Shown: piece after piece, positions 51,502-63,370 of the stretch | Position numbering within the stretch: the first letter of the stretch is position 1 | Layout: each line of letters starts with the position of its first letter | Source of the DNA: Diplonema japonicum | Taxonomy: Eukaryota; Euglenozoa; Diplonemea; Diplonemida; Diplonemidae | Assembly (NCBI GenBank): GCA_964019335.1 | Contig: OZ025676.1 | Span: forward strand, 434,001-498,000 | Reading direction: 5' to 3' | Length of the DNA: 64,000 nucleotides | Translations under genes and position numbers: made by a program | Notes under the pieces: generated by a model | The model's database searches: none | What the model saw: only the letters and a program-made list of their open reading frames with translations | Told to the model about the DNA's origin: nothing

Positions 51502-51939
51502 TCAGTTCTTCTTCTTGGACTTCTTCGGCTTGGTCACATCACCACCACCGAAGGTCCCGACAGCGCTGGCACCGGCAGCAAGGGCGTGGGTCGCGAGTTC
51601 CTTGGGAAGCTGCAGCTTCACCGCCGCCATGACAGCCTTGGAGCTCAAGGTCTTCACCTGTGCGTGTGTGGTGAGGCGCCCCGCCTCCCCAGCGAGCCTG
51701 TCGAACAGGTCCACCACGAAGGAGTTCACGATCGCCATCCCCTTCGCCGTGATCTGCACCTTGTTGCCCTTTTTGTCCTGCGTCCTCATCAGCCTGTGGA
51801 TGTACGTGTTGTAGCTCGCGTAGCTCGACTTCTTCCTCCTCTTCTCACCGTCATCCTCCTTCTTCACCTTCTTCACCTTCTCCTTCTTGTCCTTCTTCGA
51901 CTTTCCCCTCTTTGCAACGGGCGACGACTTGGGCGACAT
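51502..51939 (-). CDS. Histone H2B (divergent)
   Basis: 145 residues. The N-terminal tail is Lys-rich (KSKKDKKEKVKKVKKEDDG), then SYASYNTYIHRLMR begins the fold, with ITAKGMAIVNSFVVDLFDRLAGEA, SSKAVMAAVKLQLPKELATHAL and AAGASAVGTFGGG, a C-terminus like the usual AVTKYTS region. The AVKLQLPKELATHA segment matches the alpha3/C helix junction; the lysine of the usual ubiquitination motif near the C-terminus is not evident. It is adjacent to D element copy 3 and the ubiquitin genes. Confidence 0.93.
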   Translation of the reverse strand: MSPKSSPVAKRGKSKKDKKEKVKKVKKEDDGEKRRKKSSYASYNTYIHRLMRTQDKKGNKVQITAKGMAIVNSFVVDLFDRLAGEAGRLTTHAQVKTLSSKAVMAAVKLQLPKELATHALAAGASAVGTFGGGDVTKPKKSKKKN

Positions 51940-52156
51940 CTTGTCTTTTTGTGTTGTGGGTATTTTTTTTTTGCTAGCTGTTCGTGTGTTGTGTGTTCAG
52001 AGCAGTCGAAGCACGTGGGGGAGCAGCCTGGCACAATAACTAAGGTGTTATAAAAAGGAAAACGGGGGGCTGGGGGGCAAAGTAAAGACAGAAAATAAAA
52101 GGTGGGTTTAAAAAAAATTGGAAAACAGGTGTTAAAAATGGGGAAATATTTCAGAG

Positions 52157-52275
52157 ACCAGACCTCACCCCTTTCCTGCAAAGCTCATGAGTCCACAAAG
52201 AGAGCTAGCCAGAGAAGACACAACAACAGGGAAGGGCAAAGGGAAGTCGGGATAAAGGTTAGAAGTGAAGTGTGG
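52157..52275. repeat. D element copy 3
   Basis: The best-preserved D copy together with 53450-53562; they share cctttcctgcaaagctcatg, gagagctagccagagaagac and acaacaacaggg. It lies about 50 nt 3' of the ubiquitin pseudogene at 52326. Minus strand: TTCTAACC, pyrimidine tract, GCAGG. Confidence 0.65.
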
Positions 52276-52325
52276 AATAAAAAAAAATTACCTCTCAACA
52301 CCTCCCAGGTGTTTTTTAACATTGT

Positions 52326-52911
<586 letters not shown>

Positions 52912-53074
52912 ATAAAACAGGCGATGTTTAAGGGCAAATCCCACTTGAGGACCACCTTTAGTTACTTAAAAAATGGACTACCGAAAGACATTGCTCGTTG
53001 TCTTTCTTTCTTCCTTTAAAAAGTTAGCAGCGAAAAGTTGTCAGTTGTGAATAATGCGGTGTTGATCTTTTGTG

Positions 53075-53178
53075 TTGCAGTATCAGGAGGGGAAAGGGGA
53101 AAAGGGGTAAACCCTTTCCTTCCTTTCATCCATTCAAATTGACGTGCAAATAAGAAGATACGTCATCATGATAGGTTC
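53075..53178. promoter_or_regulatory. Conserved hairpin block between U copies (right)
   Basis: Counterpart of 1267-1366: gcagtatcag, ggggaaagg, hairpin AAGGG-GTAAA-CCCTT, ttcaaatt, gcaaataagaa, catcatgatag. The hairpin stem differs from the left copy yet still pairs. Confidence 0.5.
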
Positions 53179-53203
53179 AAAATGTGATTTGCCTGTTGGG
53201 ACG

Positions 53204-53289
53204 TTGTGATCAGAAGACCATCGTGAAGTATTACTGTTGTCCTAAGTCATGGTCGGTCAGAGTGAGCTGGATTAGTATTTCGTCATCAC
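53204..53289. repeat. U element copy 4 (diverged)
   Basis: Aligns with the other U copies with about a dozen differences, mostly between cgtgaa and cctaagtcatggtcggtcag, and an inserted GT in gagtgagct. The TACTAAC of the other copies reads TACTAATCC here on the minus strand, close to a branch-point consensus. Confidence 0.62.
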
Positions 53290-53449
53290 TTCCTTCTTTT
53301 CACAGGAAAGAAAAGCAAAGCTCCCGAGGTAGGTTTCGGTTTCCAATCCAAACTAAGGAGAGTCAAAGAACAACGAATAAATTGTCAAGAACTAAGGAGT
53401 TAAAGGAACAAAAAAAAAAAAGTAAAAAGAAAAAGACTTTGGTGTGGAA

Positions 53450-53562
53450 CCAGACCATCCCCTTGACCCTTTCCTGCAAAGCTCATGAGTCCACCAAGAG
53501 AGCTAGCCAGAGAAGACACAACAACAGGGAAGGGCAAAGGGAAGTCTGGAAAAGGTTAGAAT
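53450..53562. repeat. D element copy 4
   Basis: Lies about 110 nt 3' of the four-unit ubiquitin stop at 53670, from cagaccatcccc to aaaaggttagaatg. Nearly identical to copy 3 in its central 90 nt. Confidence 0.65.
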
Positions 53563-53669
53563 GAGTGTCAAAGCTAAGGTTGGTTCTTGAACCAAGAAAG
53601 AAAAGGGGGGAGGGGAGAAAGAAAATAGAACCTCCTTCCAAGGTCCTAGGAATTGGATTGAATCTTTGC

Positions 53670-54626
<957 letters not shown>

Positions 54627-54649
54627 TTATTGGAATTAGGAACAACAAA

Positions 54650-54750
54650 AAAATGTCTTGGCGGAAGGTCCACCCCAACAAAGGCGGCAACCTGCCCCCA
54701 CCCACCCGAGGGAGGGAAAGGGCCGGGAGCACAACAACCTGTTTGTTGGT
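54650..54750 (-). promoter_or_regulatory. Conserved upstream block of polyubiquitin (right)
   Basis: Nearly identical to 2690-2789 (three or four substitutions), while neighbouring DNA has diverged and one side gained a hairpin insertion. Probable promoter or leader element of the intact ubiquitin genes. Confidence 0.55.
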
Positions 54751-54792
54751 AAAGGGAGGGAAGGAAATAACTAAGGAAGAAAAAGAGTGTTA

Positions 54793-54911
54793 TTGCAAAA
54801 AAGAGTAGAGACAGCTTGTCCGTTTACCCTTACTGTAGGTGTTTTAAGTCAACCGCAAACACCTACAGTAAGGGTAAGCGGACAAGCTGTCTCTACTCTT
54901 TTTTGCAATGA
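54793..54911. repeat. Near-perfect 119-nt hairpin (MITE-like)
   Basis: Arms of 53 and 54 nt (54793-54845 and 54858-54911), identical except one substitution and one A/T-run length difference, flank a 12-nt loop TAAGTCAACCGC. The ends are ATTGCAAAAAAGAG...CTCTTTTTTTGCAAT. The paralogous interval at 2790-2890 has no such sequence, so it was inserted after the block duplication, or lost on the left. It has no coding capacity. It resembles a small inverted-repeat transposon or a source of hairpin RNA. Confidence 0.85.
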
Positions 54912-54993
54912 CATTTTCATTCAGAGAAAACAAAAAATAATACGAAAAGGAAAAGGAGTTGAAAGACAAAAGAAGGAAGTTGGGAAGGAGTGC

Positions 54994-55422
54994 TTATTTC
55001 CCCTGGAGCTCGCCACGGATGCGCCTGGCGATGTTGAGGTCAAGGTGGTTGAGGGTCTGCTTCTTCCTGTGGATCTGCATCATGACAGCCGCCTGGAAGA
55101 GCCCGACCATGTAGCTCTCCGTCGCCTCCTGCACCGCCTCCAGAGCAGACGGCTTGAAGGACAACCCCGTCTTGTAGTTGTTCATGGTCTCCCTCACCAG
55201 CCTCTGGAAGGGTGCCTTCTGCAGCAGAAGCTTCGAGGTCTTCTGCAGTTTGAAGATCTCACGCAGGGCAACGGTTCCAGGCCTCCACCTCCTCTTCCCC
55301 TCGCTGCTCTCCTCCTTCTTGCTCTTCTTCGACTTCTTCTCCTTCTTCGTCTTCCTGCTCTTCTTCGTCACCTCTCCTGCGGGAGGCCTCCCACCAGTCG
55401 ACTTCAGGGAAGAGCGCGGCAT
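54994..55422 (-). CDS. Histone H3 (third complete copy)
   Basis: 142 residues, identical in the fold to the other copies, with the SRKTKK tail variant shared with the truncated H3 at position 1. It carries a few silent changes of its own (for example TCCGTCGCC against TCTGTTGCC in the antisense strand near 55120). It closes the histone/ubiquitin cluster; the kelch gene starts a different region about 110 nt further on. Its 3' flank before the stop-distal side (AGGAGTGCTT) matches that of the copy at 2908. Confidence 0.96.
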   Translation of the reverse strand: MPRSSLKSTGGRPPAGEVTKKSRKTKKEKKSKKSKKEESSEGKRRWRPGTVALREIFKLQKTSKLLLQKAPFQRLVRETMNNYKTGLSFKPSALEAVQEATESYMVGLFQAAVMMQIHRKKQTLNHLDLNIARRIRGELQGK

Positions 55423-55530
55423 TTTCTTTTTTGTTTGGTTTAAAGGCTAGTGTGTGATTGATGCGAAGTATGAAGAGCAATAGAAGATTCACTGGAACAA
55501 GCTGGGTAGTTGGGTGCGCATGGAAATGCA

Positions 55531-56976
55531 TCACCAGTGATAGTAGCAGTTGTCTACAAGGTTCTCCTGGAATTTTCGTCTCTTGAAGACGTCAGTGTCG
55601 TGGAGGCGGTTGACGAGGTGCGTGTCAGAGGGCGAGAGTTTGGGGACGGTGCGTGGAGGGCGCGGTCTGTGGGTGGACTTAGGCGGCACGAGGTGATCAA
55701 GGAGATCGTGCACCTTGTAGGGCGACAGCTTTTTGCTTTCCTGCGGCGAGTTCCACTTCTGTGCCAGTGCCGTTGTCTTGAGAGCCTTCAGCTCCAGGTA
55801 TTGGTAAAACACCCTATCGATGTGCTCCCTCTCGTCTTCCTGTGTCATGGGTTCAGGCCTCTTCCCGTTGATCAACTTCAAATACTCCTCCTCAGTCCTG
55901 CTGGTTTTCCTTCGAGGTTCCTTGTTAAGCCGTGTCATCAAGTGGTGCAGGTCACCCTCGTCGATCTTCGCAGAGGGCAGTGCAGCGTCAGCTCTGTAAG
56001 TGCTGAACGTGCGTCCAGAAGGTCCTACCCCGATGGACCAGGTATTGGGCTTCACGGGTTTTGAGGGTTTCATTTTAAACCCATAATGTTGTATAGTACT
56101 GGGACGGCGTGAGGAGTTGCGTGACTTGTCGTTCGAGATGGAGTGCACGAAGATGGCTTCAGAGGTGCTGTAAAGAAAGACACCGAAAGGCCGTTTAATA
56201 AACGAGATAAAATGCCCGCAACGAGGAATGGCCAATACGGTGGGAAGCTGCAGCTGCCTCCAGGTAAGAGACACAAGGTGCAGGGTATATGCCGTTGGCA
56301 AGACAGTGTCGGAAGCACCCTTACCTCCCATGATGATCATGTGGGCACCGACTACATCACACGCATGCCATGCACGGGCTGGAGGCACATCACCACCACA
56401 GTATTGAACAAACCAGTGGGATTTCTGAAGGATGTGAACACTGTTGCTGGGGGTGCGGTCGCATATCCCACCGAACGTGACTAAAGATCCCTCAAAGACA
56501 ACGAGAGAAAACCCTTCACACGAAAGCCCTGCATACAAATTGTCATGATGCTCTGTGACTGCACCGTCGGTTGACACCGCTATGTGGAGCGCGCGACCCG
56601 GGCCATGGCAGATGACAATGTCTTTAGATACACATTGCAATTTGCAGTAAACACATACCAAGTCTATATTCAGGGTGATTTGCTCCCATTGTGCACCGTG
56701 CTGGCGGAGGGTTGTCCTGTGCAGTCCTGCTGACAACCCGTCCCCGCCTGCTATGTACATTGAGTCATCACATAGTTCGATAGAAAACCTGCGGCCAACC
56801 TTTGGGCCTTCCTCTGCGACCGTGGTCCATCCCTCTTTATCCGACCAGCAGTAGGCTGTTCCCATAAAGGAATCGTACAAGTAGACCTCACCAGAAGAAA
56901 CGTGTCTCACAGCTTGCCAGTAACCTTCCTGGCACCGCGGACCTCCTGCTATCCGGTCTTTCTTGACCTGTTTCAT
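55531..56976 (-). CDS. Kelch-repeat beta-propeller protein
   Basis: 481 residues in one exon. Residues about 10 to 290 contain kelch-type repeats: a Gly-Gly after a hydrophobic beta strand (SMYIAGGD, LVTFGGICD, MIIMGGKGA), then Tyr/Leu and Trp 15 to 20 residues later (YTLHLVSLTWRQLQL), and PPARAWHACDVV as the usual P-R-x-x-H segment. Residues about 300 to 481 are basic and Pro-rich with helices (REHIDRVFYQYLELKALKTTA; LSPYKVHDLLDHLVPPKS). Kelch propellers mediate protein binding; substrates are unknown and no BTB or F-box is present. The start is MKQVKKDRIAGG at 56976. A short Arg/Ser-rich linker (KSRNSSRRPSTIQHYG) follows the propeller. Confidence 0.85.
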   Translation of the reverse strand: MKQVKKDRIAGGPRCQEGYWQAVRHVSSGEVYLYDSFMGTAYCWSDKEGWTTVAEEGPKVGRRFSIELCDDSMYIAGGDGLSAGLHRTTLRQHGAQWEQITLNIDLVCVYCKLQCVSKDIVICHGPGRALHIAVSTDGAVTEHHDNLYAGLSCEGFSLVVFEGSLVTFGGICDRTPSNSVHILQKSHWFVQYCGGDVPPARAWHACDVVGAHMIIMGGKGASDTVLPTAYTLHLVSLTWRQLQLPTVLAIPRCGHFISFIKRPFGVFLYSTSEAIFVHSISNDKSRNSSRRPSTIQHYGFKMKPSKPVKPNTWSIGVGPSGRTFSTYRADAALPSAKIDEGDLHHLMTRLNKEPRRKTSRTEEEYLKLINGKRPEPMTQEDEREHIDRVFYQYLELKALKTTALAQKWNSPQESKKLSPYKVHDLLDHLVPPKSTHRPRPPRTVPKLSPSDTHLVNRLHDTDVFKRRKFQENLVDNCYYHW

Positions 56977-57867
56977 TTTTGAACACCCCCTCCTTTTTTT
57001 TTTTTTTTCTGGAGAGTATTTTTTTTTTTTTTATTTGATCTGGGATGCAAAGAAAAGGAGCTGAGAACAGGAATGTACGAATAAGAGAAATTGTTTCTTT
57101 TTTTTTTTAATAAATATTTCCCCGTTCTTCTTTTTTTTGTTTTTGTTTTTTTTTTTTTTTTCTATTTCTCTTTTGTGTTGGAGAGAGGGGGAAAAGATTG
57201 GAAGAAAAAAGAAGAAGAAAAAGACCAATAGGAAGAAGGGGGGGGGGGGGGAAGAGAACCATTACTATCGGAACACGAACCAGAGGTAAAAAGAGAAAAA
57301 ATAAATTTCAACGGGAGAGTGGAAGGGGGGGGACGTAGGTCAGAAATAAGATGGCGAAGCAAGGAAAGAGAAAACGAAAGGGGGGAAAAGAGCCCTTGAA
57401 AAAAAAAAAGAGAAAAAAAAAAAACAACATTGCATTGCTTTTGTGTACTTTCTTTTCTTCTTCTTTGTTCAATAAAAGAACGGGGGAAATATATGTTTCA
57501 AATTTACTTCGTTTTGCAATGCAATACTATATTGAGGAACAAAAAAAAAAGGGCAAAAAAAAAAAATTGAAAGAAAACTAAAACAAAAATTTTTGGCTTT
57601 TTCATCACCCCCTATTCACGCTCATTTGCAATTCCTTTTCGAACTCATCCACTCCCCCCCAAAAGAAAAAGGAAATAAAAAAGAATGTGAACCCTGCCAA
57701 AATCATGAAACAGATTCTTCTTCACTTTCTTTTTTTCTTCTCCTTCGCTTTTTCTTTTTTTTTTTAGGGCACATTACATAGCAAGAAAGTGGCAGAATTA
57801 TTTCTACGCAAAGGATACTACAAAAAAAAAATCACTATGATAGGAAAAGTGGTTAGCAACGGCCCAC

Positions 57868-57908
<41 letters not shown>

Positions 57909-57958
57909 GATAAAAATTTCAACGGGGGGAGAAAAAAAAAAAATAAGGGGGTCCCTAC
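56977..57958. other. Homopolymer-rich spacer, no gene supported
   Basis: T, A and G runs (a run of about 39 A at 57868-57906) with islands at 57250-57370 and 57590-57720. The frame MAKQGKRKRKGGKEP at 57351 (plus) is mostly translated A runs. I could not build a spliced gene. Confidence 0.5.
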
Positions 57959-58997
57959 CTAAGACGACGGCACGGTCCCCTCCTCCCCTTCTGCAGCCTG
58001 GGGCTCAGATTTTTTTATTTGAAGGAGGGAAACTATGGTTGTTCGACATATAGGGCATTTGTTCGTGGCCTGACGAAGAGAATCAGCACAAGGAGAACAA
58101 AGACACATGTGCCGACACGGCATAATAGTGGTATCGCGCTCATCAGTCATACACACTACACAAGAGGAATCCTGTGTCGCTTCCTGGTAAGAGGAGGGCA
58201 GCTGCGCCGTAACTGCTTGCTCATTCTCAGGTGCTTCTTCCATCCCATAAATCTCTTCCAAGAGGAATAGTTCCTGCCCTACCCATAAGGTCTGTCTCGT
58301 CACCTCCAGCCCTGTTTCTTCCAATGCGCAGTACGTTAATTGAGCTGCTTCACCATCTTCCCCTTCATACCACAGTGCTATTACGATATGGTAGGTGCCT
58401 TTATCCTTCTCAAGTTCATCCAGTTCGAATTCTTGCTTGATCTCACCCCCCTCTCCAAATGGACATTCTACCACATCCTTCTTTGTCGCCATCTCCAGAA
58501 CACCGTCTTGAAGAACTTCATCACAGTTCATGTAAACCCTTGCCACCCCTTCTGAGAGGGCGTCAAGTTCAAAGCGAAGCGTTGTGCCTTCGAGCTGTAT
58601 TTTTTATTTTTTATTTTTTTTATTGCAAACCTTTATCGTTCGCTTTGCAATCGCTGCTTTATTCTTCACCGTTTTTGTAACCTGCACCTCAGGGGCTTGC
58701 ACCATCGGGGCTTGTTGCTGCTGAGGTGGGTGGTGGACATAATGCTGGTAACCTCCTGGTGCCTGCCTATGTTGATGATTGTGTTGCATTGCTATATGGG
58801 AACCAGGGTAGCGGGACTGTGCTATCTGTGGAAAGTGGTGGGGTGGTTCAAAGAAGCCCGCATACGTATTGCGCTCTTTGGTGCATCTGCTGTTGTTGCT
58901 GATGCCGTGCCTGAGCTGTGGCCATCCTCTCCCTCTCCCTCCTCTCCCTTTCCCTCTCTCGATTGTCCCTTCTACTCCGCGAGTTTGATGCACCCAT
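57959..58997 (-). CDS. MGRN1/LUL-type RING E3 ubiquitin ligase, three exons
   Basis: Exons 58997-58866, 58825-58631 and 58594-57959 join in frame (introns 40 and 36 nt: TAC|GTATGC...CAG and AAG|GTTTGC...CAG), giving 320 residues. The N-terminus MGASNSRSRRD fits N-myristoylation, as in MGRN1/RNF157/LUL ligases. A Gln/His/Pro-rich region follows, then the beta-rich domain of the family (IKLEGTTLRFELDAL...FELDELEKDKGTYHIVIALWY) and a C3HC4 RING: SCVVCMTDERDTTIMPCRH, CLCSPCADSLR, CPICRTTIVSLLQI. The RING order C-x2-C...C-x-H...C-x2-C...C-x2-C is complete. It would attach ubiquitin at membranes or endosomes. The RING exon was obvious; the two upstream exons are inferred from splice sites and continuity of the family domain. 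Confidence 0.87.
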
Positions 58998-59183
58998 GGT
59001 TTTTTTTCTTTTTTTTCTTTTTTTTTTTTTTATAAAGTATAAATTTACAATTCCCTTCCCCCCTCCCTCCCTTACGCACCTGTTTTTTTTTCTTTTTTTT
59101 CTTTTTTTTAAAAAAAAAATATAAAACGGATTTAAAAAAAAAAAAAATGAGAGATGTTGCTTCTTTTTTTGCCTCAGGGTAAC

Positions 59184-60470
59184 CTAAGGTCCTTCGCACT
59201 GTGCTTCATACACAACAAGCGAATCGTCGTAGAACTCATCGGAGTGAAAGTAAAGCGAGGGGGATGCGATTCTAAAGCGCGTCTTCTGGTTTGCGGGGTC
59301 TCGTCCTCGCCTTCCCCTTCGCTCCAAGGCGACGACAGCCCGTAACGCCTCAAAGGGCAACGGGGGTATGAAGCACCCACTACCGTCGGCTGCGTACACC
59401 ACCCCGTAGCACCGCACACCACGCAGCACCTCACCCAGCCTCGGCTCACGAAAAGGTACTTGCTTCCTATTCAACAACGACAGGGACCGCTTGAGACGTG
59501 AAGACGACAGAAGAACACACAACGCATAATCAGCAAGACACCTCCCACGTCCTTCAAGCAGCATGGCACCTGACTCTATAGTCTCGTAAACCCCGATTAT
59601 CGTGGAGAAAAGGGAAACCCTCCAGACCCTTGGCCTGATTAAGGAAATGACAAATGGGTGTGGTGCAGCCTTTGCGGTGCATTGCTTCACCACTAGCTTG
59701 ATAGCCTTGCTGGGTAGAACAGTAAATTCGAAGCAGGCGTGTTCGCAAGGCGAGAAACCAAGTTTTTTCCAAAACGGCAGCGTGGATTTCGAAGCTTCTA
59801 CATATACGTTGAAACCGCGCTGCTTTGCCTCGTGCAGCACCACTGTTACCATGAGCGACCCCAGGCCCTTGCTTCGGTAGGTTCCGGACAGGGTGATGTA
59901 CGGGATTTCGACAATTTTCAGCTCCTCGTGAAGTAACGCTATGAGGACACCTGCCGTGTTGTTGTTGTTGTTTGGTTCTTCCAAGAGGGAAACCCTGCAG
60001 CTGTCCTTTTTAGTGAGGTTTCGAAGGTTTGTTTTCGCGTTTTTCCACTCGAACAAGCTTGCGATCTCCGAGAGTTTTTCCTTGCTCAAATCGTTCAGAT
60101 TCGTGCGTCCATATGGTAGAAAGAGCAGTCCAAAATCCTTTAGCAGGACGTGTTGCGTGTAAGTTGGTGGTACCACTGTAGGGTCTTCACCTTGTATTTG
60201 AACAACGCATGTTTTTTCACTGTGGATTGCAACAGCCCGTTCCCTTGCTGCTTCCGCGGCTGGGCCTGCTGCTAGGATCTTGATGGTGTCGGGTTTGTCA
60301 TGGATTTTTGAGGCCGCGTAGCCGCCCAGCCACCCTGATGCGTCTCGGGTACCTTCTATGGTGTGGTTGCCCTTGCGGACCCCGAGCATCATACATAGCC
60401 CTTCCCAGGATGCATTCCACTGTGGCCTTTTTTCGTTGGCTTCTTCCGTTAACCATTCGAGGGAGGACAT
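59184..60470 (-). CDS. GNAT-family N-acetyltransferase with long C-terminal extension
   Basis: 428 residues from MSSLEWLTEEANEKRP at 60470. Residues about 25-85 resemble a KH-like fold (MMLGVRKGNHTIEGTRDASGWLGG...TIKILAAGPAAEAAR). Residues about 150-265 are the acetyltransferase core: VEIPYITLSGTYRSKGLGSLMVTVVLHEAKQRG carries the acetyl-CoA loop (R/Q-x-x-G-x-G as YRSKGLGS), followed by VYVEASKSTLPFWKKLGFSPCE. The C-terminal 160 residues (FREPRLGEVLRGVRCYGVV...FIPPLPFEALRAVVALERRG) match nothing I recognise. A KH-like plus GNAT combination could point to RNA modification, but the KH call is weak. The substrate is unknown. Confidence 0.8.
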   Translation of the reverse strand: MSSLEWLTEEANEKRPQWNASWEGLCMMLGVRKGNHTIEGTRDASGWLGGYAASKIHDKPDTIKILAAGPAAEAARERAVAIHSEKTCVVQIQGEDPTVVPPTYTQHVLLKDFGLLFLPYGRTNLNDLSKEKLSEIASLFEWKNAKTNLRNLTKKDSCRVSLLEEPNNNNNTAGVLIALLHEELKIVEIPYITLSGTYRSKGLGSLMVTVVLHEAKQRGFNVYVEASKSTLPFWKKLGFSPCEHACFEFTVLPSKAIKLVVKQCTAKAAPHPFVISLIRPRVWRVSLFSTIIGVYETIESGAMLLEGRGRCLADYALCVLLSSSRLKRSLSLLNRKQVPFREPRLGEVLRGVRCYGVVYAADGSGCFIPPLPFEALRAVVALERRGRRGRDPANQKTRFRIASPSLYFHSDEFYDDSLVVYEAQCEGP

Positions 60471-60479
60471 TCCCCTTTC

Positions 60480-60490
60480 TTTCTTTTTTT

Positions 60491-60521
<31 letters not shown>

Positions 60522-60750
60522 CCCGGTGGAAAAAAGAAAGAAGGAACAGAAGAACAAAAAAAAAAAAAAAAAAAAAAAAAAAACTGCAACTGAATAAAAA
60601 AAATGGAAAAAAAAATGAGGAAGGGGGGATATCTCTTTTTTTTTTTTTTCTACAAACGGACCCCCATATATATATATATATTACATCGCTATGACGTGCT
60701 TTCATCCTCCTTTTCATTTTTTTTTGTCTTCTCGTTCCCGTAAGAATAAA

Positions 60751-60785
<35 letters not shown>

Positions 60786-60918
60786 CGGCTGATGGAGAGG
60801 AAGCAGATGGTGGTGTATCTCTCGCAGGTTTTCTTTTTTTTTTTTCACCCTCAAAAAAAAAAAAAGATCTTAGCACAAGAGCGGAAGCTCTTCTCTTTTT
60901 TTTTTTTTATCCACTATA
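60480..60918. other. Homopolymer spacer
   Basis: T and A runs with a (TA) microsatellite near 60667-60681 and short islands at 60785-60830 and 60866-60895. No exon chain could be established; it lies between the tetraspan gene's stop and the acetyltransferase start. Confidence 0.5.
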
Positions 60919-62141
60919 TCACTGCTCTTCAGATTCCACAGGCTCGGAGTCTATCTGAACAGGCCCCTTGACCCGGAGATGGTAATTCCAATCACCGTAA
61001 CTTACAACAGGCAATTGCAATTCTATATTTTTATTTCCCCCCCCCCCCAGTTCCCATCATACCTCTGATCAAACTCAATTTATACTTGAAAAGCAAAAAT
61101 TTATCCGTGAGACTAGACTGGTCATTAGCTTCATCAAGAAGTTGAGACGTGGTGTATGCGGCGAAAAGCTGTATTTTTTTTTTAATTTTTTTTTTCCATC
61201 TCAACACACACCACATTCAACAATTTCAAAAACCCGATTATCAAAGAAGCATACAGCTCAGCACGGTTGTCACAGGCGTCGTCACCAGCATAAGACGCAA
61301 GAGAAGGAGTGCACTTTGAATTGTTGTCGTTGATGAAATTGAGTTCGATGAACACGAACGTGGTGAGGAGCGCCATAAGCCACACCTGAGCAGAGTAAAA
61401 AAGGTATAAAGTATACTCATTTGGTGCCTCGGGAAGCGCTCCGAAGAACCCTAAACAAGACGACAAAATCCCAACCACAGAAGCTGAGTAAGTAGCAATG
61501 ACAACGGTAGTGCGTCCACCATCTAGTTGTTGCGAGCCAACCCCGAAGAGGCTGATAGACACAACGAACTCGATCACAGACGCCAACAGAATATTGAAGC
61601 GAAGCCTGTTGATCTCCTCCGTCTTTATGAACAGTAATAGTTTCCAGTATTTTCGTGTTGCGAATTCCAACCGATCGTATGTTTCTCCAAGTTCGTGTTC
61701 CATGTCCTCCTTGTCGGTGGTGTCGTTTTTTGGGATGACGCCTAGTTCTAAGTCTTTTTTCCTTCTTTGTAATTTTGATATCTCTTCCATTCTGTCTTCG
61801 GTGTCCCTGTGCTTGATCAGAGGGGAATCATCTACTACATTTTCTCCGAAAACCATGTCGCCGCATTGTACGAGCCGTCCCAACGGTGGGCCGGACAGTA
61901 TTTTTTCCTCCTTGTCGCCGAATTTTTCGTAGAGTTCGTTGCATTTGTCCATGTACATATGGTGAAGCTCCTCGTTACCCCTATGGGAGAACCTTTTTAG
62001 AAAGGGGCTCTCGACCGCGAGTTCTGTTTGCGTCACCTCTGCGAAATCATGGAGCAAACCACGTCTGTTGACCTCACTCATGAGAGAGTCACCATTTATC
62101 ACGCTCGACCAGGAGTCCGTGGCAAGGGCCGTGGAATGCAT
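60919..62141 (-). CDS. Membrane protein with four TM helices, three exons
   Basis: Exons 62141-61212, 61168-61063 and 61022-60919 join in frame (introns 43 and 40 nt: GTG|GTGTGT...CAG, G|GTATGA...TAG), giving 379 residues. Without splicing the frame ends in a meaningless poly-Lys. The N-terminal about 170 residues are soluble and charged (LSGPPLGRLVQCGDMVFGEN, MEEISKLQRRKKDLELGV). Four hydrophobic helices follow: RFNILLASVIEFVVSISLFGV, VVIATYSASVVGILSSCLGFFG, YLFYSAQVWLMALLTTFVFIE and LYASLIIGFLKLLNVLFAAYT, the last crossing intron 1. A Cys-containing loop between TM3 and TM4 (CTPSLASYAGDDAC) and small residues in TM2 recall tetraspanin-like or DUF families, but no CCG motif is present. The C-terminal tail ends VQIDSEPVESEEQ. 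No function is assigned. Confidence 0.8.
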
Positions 62142-62540
62142 TTTTTTTTCTTTTTTCCCGCACCCCCCTACGGTATTTTTTTTTTTTGAAAAGAAAACAC
62201 GCTTTATAAAAAAAAAAAAACAAAACAAAAAAAAAAGAACTAGGCCATCTGGAAGGAGACATGAAGAAAGGGGAAGGGGAAGAGGGTTCAGAAAAAGAGG
62301 AAAAAAAAAAAAAAAAAAAAGAAGACGCAGAAGAAAGTAGCCGATGATTTCATAATCAAGCCCCATACTGCGAAAACATTTTTTCCCTCCCCCCTCTTTC
62401 TTTTCGTTTTTGTTTTCCCGATGTCGACCTCTCTCCCCAAAAAAAAATCCCACTTTCTTTTTGTCACCTCGTAAGATACTCTACTCAAAATTATAGCAAC
62501 TCAACTTTTTTTTTTTTTGTGTAAGGGGGGAATTTTTCTT
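62142..62540. other. Homopolymer spacer
   Basis: A/T runs with one mixed island at 62335-62385. On the minus strand that island reads MGLDYEIIGYFLLRL, which could be leader or coincidence. No gene is supported. Confidence 0.45.
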
Positions 62541-62615
62541 TCAAACAGAAAAGGTCTCTTTTGGGAGCTTGCAGTACCCGGCACACATTACGCTTTGACG
62601 TGACGACGAACGGCT

Positions 62616-62659
<44 letters not shown>

Positions 62660-63339
62660 TTGCCCGGTCATACTGGAGAGTACTATTGACGTTGACGAAG
62701 AGATCTTTGGCTTTTTTCTCCCCGTTTCGGTCATTCTCATCAAAGCAAACTGTGGGCTTCTCGTCGCACTCAACCTTGGACGCATCAGTCGTCATTTCGA
62801 ACGTCCCGGCATACTTCGTGTTGAACACGTGATGTATCTCAGAGAAAAGCATCCGATCCATGTTGTTGTCCCTAGCAATGACATCAGACGCCCTGAGCGA
62901 GTACTCTATCTTAGAGGCATCCTCATAAGGGGTACAAGGAATGTATGAGCCTTCTGTTAGGTTAACCTTCGTTAATCTGAGGGGATTTTTTTTTTTTTTT
63001 TTTTTTTCCCCTGCCATACAGTCCCAGCATCGACTTCTTCTCATTCTCTTCATCAATCATCAGAACATCAATATCCTTCACAGCCCGTACTGCCGCGTCA
63101 TAATGTGTTTGTGTTGCAACCTCTGTGGGCGGGAGATTCGTCAATGCCTTGACCATAGGATTGTTTGTCGCCTCACAGTGCTTCCTTGCAACATCTGGCA
63201 GCCTTGCGTAGTCCTCAAGAGAGAACGCCGCACCCTTCATCTTATCCTTCATTCTCATCTCACACTTGAAGTCCGACTCAGGCGTGTTCGTCTTTCCAAC
63301 TGATTTGTAGAACGACCTCACAAACCGTGCTACGGGCTG

Positions 63340-63370
<31 letters not shown>

